Shown piece after piece: positions 62,638 to 64,000 of a DNA stretch of 64,000 bases (position 1 is the stretch's first letter; each line of letters opens with the position of its first letter). This DNA comes from Anaerolineae bacterium (GTDB lineage Bacteria; Chloroflexota; Anaerolineae; Aggregatilineales; Phototrophicaceae): positions 43,923-107,922 of the forward strand of contig JAFLCG010000018.1 in NCBI GenBank assembly GCA_017303635.1. Direction: 5' to 3'. The notes under the pieces are model-generated. The model saw only the letters and a list, made by a program, of their open reading frames with translations. It made no database searches and was not told the DNA's origin. The position numbers and the translations under genes were made by a program.

Positions 62638-62774
62638 GGAATGAATCTCTCCCTCAATAGCGGCACCAGTTGCTAAAAGACTGATGAATGAGGAGTATAG
62701 AGAGGGGCTCTCCAGAGCAACATGCTTGCCTGTCCTGACTGAATATCCGTTTATCCGATGATCGGACCATCATC

Positions 62775-63647
62775 ATGGATGCGCTCAAACAGATACTACA
62801 TGCCATCCGCCTCCAACCTCAGATGTTCGAGCGCCATGCCCTGACGGCCCCCTGGCAGATTGAGGGTTCCGCCTCCCATAGCGCAGCCTGGCACCTGGTT
62901 GAATCCGGTAGTTGCTCCTTGCTGATGGGGGCCGAAAACGAACCGCGCTTAATGGCAACCGGGGATCTGTTGGTCGTGACCAATACCCGGCATTATGAGA
63001 TCCGGCATAACCCAACACGATCCACTGAAAATGGCCCTCAACCCGCCGGGCTGACGACCCTCATCAGCGGGGAATTCCGTACCGAGCATAACATCGTCAC
63101 GCCCCTGTTTTCCCTGTTACCGCCCCTCATCCACATTCCGAATCAGGGTGGGAAACCGGTCTACTGGTTAGCGACAGCATTGCCCGGTATTCAATCCGAG
63201 TTTTACAGCGGACGGCCCGGTTCAGAGGCGGTGGTCAGCCGCCTGATGGATATCCTGTTCATCATGGTCATGCGCTCGTGGATTGACCAGCATACCGAGG
63301 GGGGAGGCGGCTGGTTAGGTGCGCTCTACGATCCCTATATAGGCAAAGCCTTGAACGCTATTCACGCCCACCCGGACCACCCCTGGACACTGGAAATCCT
63401 GGCGCGGTCCACCGGGCTTTCCCGTTCGTTCTTCTCGGAACGCTTTACGTTGACCGTCGGCGAATCGCCTATGAAGTACCTCACCCGCTGGCGCGTGCAG
63501 TTAGCCACCACCTGGCTGAGTGATGATGTCAACCTAACCGTAGAGGAGGTCGCCCACAAAGTGGGCTATACCTCCTCATTCGCCTTCAGCAAGGCGTTCA
63601 AACGGATGACTGGCAGTGCCCCAACCGCCTATCGCAGGCGCGAGTAG
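62775..63647 (+). CDS. AraC-family regulator with cupin_6-type sensor domain
   Basis: A 290-residue protein. Residues about 1-185 form a cupin-like sensor (HLVESGSCSLLMG, GDLLVVTNTRHYEIRHNP), and residues about 190-288 the two AraC helix-turn-helices (HPDHPWTLEILARSTGLSRS, FFSERFTLTVGESPMKYLTR, VEEVAHKVGYTSSFAFSKAF). Members of this branch often regulate nearby oxidoreductase or small membrane protein genes. The divergent DUF1772-like gene is the obvious nearby target. Confidence 0.92.
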   Translation: MDALKQILHAIRLQPQMFERHALTAPWQIEGSASHSAAWHLVESGSCSLLMGAENEPRLMATGDLLVVTNTRHYEIRHNPTRSTENGPQPAGLTTLISGEFRTEHNIVTPLFSLLPPLIHIPNQGGKPVYWLATALPGIQSEFYSGRPGSEAVVSRLMDILFIMVMRSWIDQHTEGGGGWLGALYDPYIGKALNAIHAHPDHPWTLEILARSTGLSRSFFSERFTLTVGESPMKYLTRWRVQLATTWLSDDVNLTVEEVAHKVGYTSSFAFSKAFKRMTGSAPTAYRRRE

Positions 63648-63786
63648 ATACCCGCTTCAAGCATTGCTCTTTGCCAGATGAGGCTGCTCGGTGCTTGAAA
63701 GCCTACATCTGGCGATATGGCGGTTAAATCGTTCGCTCTCCGGCGTATCCTTCATACCTGGTCACTCCGTAACCTGAGTTTCGGAT

Positions 63787-63870
63787 AGCCCTCATCCCCG
63801 GCCCTTCTCCCTGAGGGAGAAGGGGGAAAAGGTGTTTCTTCAAGTCCCCCTCCCTGAGGGAGAGGGGGGA
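63787..63870. repeat. CCCTTCTCCCT palindromes before the IS end
   Basis: CCCTTCTCCCT-G-AGGGAGAAGGG is a perfect 11-bp-arm palindrome at 63802-63824; a second, imperfect copy follows at 63847-63869, ending 4 bases before the element. Confidence 0.85.
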
Positions 63871-63873
63871 AAG

Positions 63874-64000
63874 TGACCTTACCCCAGTTTGGCGGACATG
63901 AGAAATGTCCAATAAACTGAGAGTAAGGAGTGAAGGATGGGATACAAGAAGTACAGCGATGAATTCAAACGGGATGTGCTGGCGATGGTAGCGGAAGGCA
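63874..64000 (+). mobile_element. left end of an IS3-family-like insertion sequence (cut by window edge)
   Basis: The segment 63874-63898 begins TGACCTTACCCCAGTTTGGC, which has the TGACCTgACCCC look of IS3-group terminal inverted repeats. A transposase reading frame starts 39 bases later. The right end lies outside the window. Confidence 0.7.
63937..64000 (+). CDS. IS3-type transposase OrfA, N-terminal fragment
   Basis: The first 21 codons (GYKKYSDEFKRDVLAMVAEG after the ATG) match the start of IS3-family OrfA, an HTH protein that binds the element ends. A GTAAGGAG ribosome site lies 8 bases upstream. Truncated by the window. Confidence 0.75.
   Translation, partial: MGYKKYSDEFKRDVLAMVAEG

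Overview
The window reads as part of a chromosome (or large metagenomic contig) of a moderately GC-rich bacterium. I infer a Chloroflexota member, probably of the Anaerolineae. The grounds are a DUF4012 protein in an exopolysaccharide cluster, long runs of overlapping sugar-catabolism genes, HEAT-repeat and DUF5679/TIR proteins, and many short palindromic repeats between genes. This is inference from gene content; there is no rRNA or other marker gene here. I saw no tRNA, rRNA or CRISPR array.

Bases 1-24430 hold an alpha/beta hydrolase fragment and a large Wzx/Wzy-type polysaccharide locus in three blocks. The minus-strand block 537-6278 encodes DUF4012, a 4,6-dehydratase and a chain-length/tyrosine-kinase protein. 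The minus-strand pair 7873-9647 encodes a sugar-1-P transferase and an aminotransferase. A plus-strand run (9879-16487: glycosyltransferases, acetyltransferase, two methyltransferases, a FemAB-like protein) converges on a minus-strand run (16459-24430: glycosyltransferases, asparagine synthase, polymerase, flippase, methyltransferase). Together they can activate and modify NDP-sugars, build the repeat unit on a lipid carrier, flip it, polymerise it and set its length.

Bases 24637-34802 are one tightly packed minus-strand operon for nucleoside uptake and breakdown: GntR regulator, BMP-type binding protein, ABC ATPase, two permeases, isochorismatase-like hydrolase, PfkB kinase, nucleoside phosphorylase, aldehyde dehydrogenase and a DUF7916-like TIM-barrel protein. 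Most neighbours overlap by 4 to 14 bases.

Bases 34963-50000 are mixed: SDR, response regulator, a zinc-ribbon/TIR protein, a GT39 membrane mannosyltransferase-like protein, a solute-binding-like protein lacking a signal peptide with a decayed duplicate of its own tail, a GH1 beta-glucosidase, TPR and GNAT proteins, a secreted trypsin-like protease, an EEP-fold membrane protein with altered catalytic residues, a BBE-type flavin oxidoreductase and LutC.

Bases 50177-53547 look like a decaying accessory patch: a histidine kinase, XisI-like and XisH-like remnants, a lone secreted protein, the tail of a NACHT/STAND protein and an elaborate nested palindrome. Bases 53548-62013 carry a second catabolic set (KDPG aldolase, DHDPS-family dehydratase/aldolase, enolase-superfamily dehydratase, ketoglutarate-semialdehyde-type dehydrogenase, SDR), consistent with non-phosphorylative sugar-acid degradation. 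It is interrupted by a YgiT-type zinc-finger gene and a membrane HEAT-repeat gene. LexA-like palindromes occur near both of these and at the decayed patch. The window ends with a small membrane protein, an AraC regulator and the left end of an IS3-like element.

The most unusual features are the TIR protein, whose usual catalytic glutamate position appears to be alanine, the repeated GGAAC-N4-GTTCC sites, the nested palindrome, and dispersed short repeats that supply the stop or start regions of functional genes.
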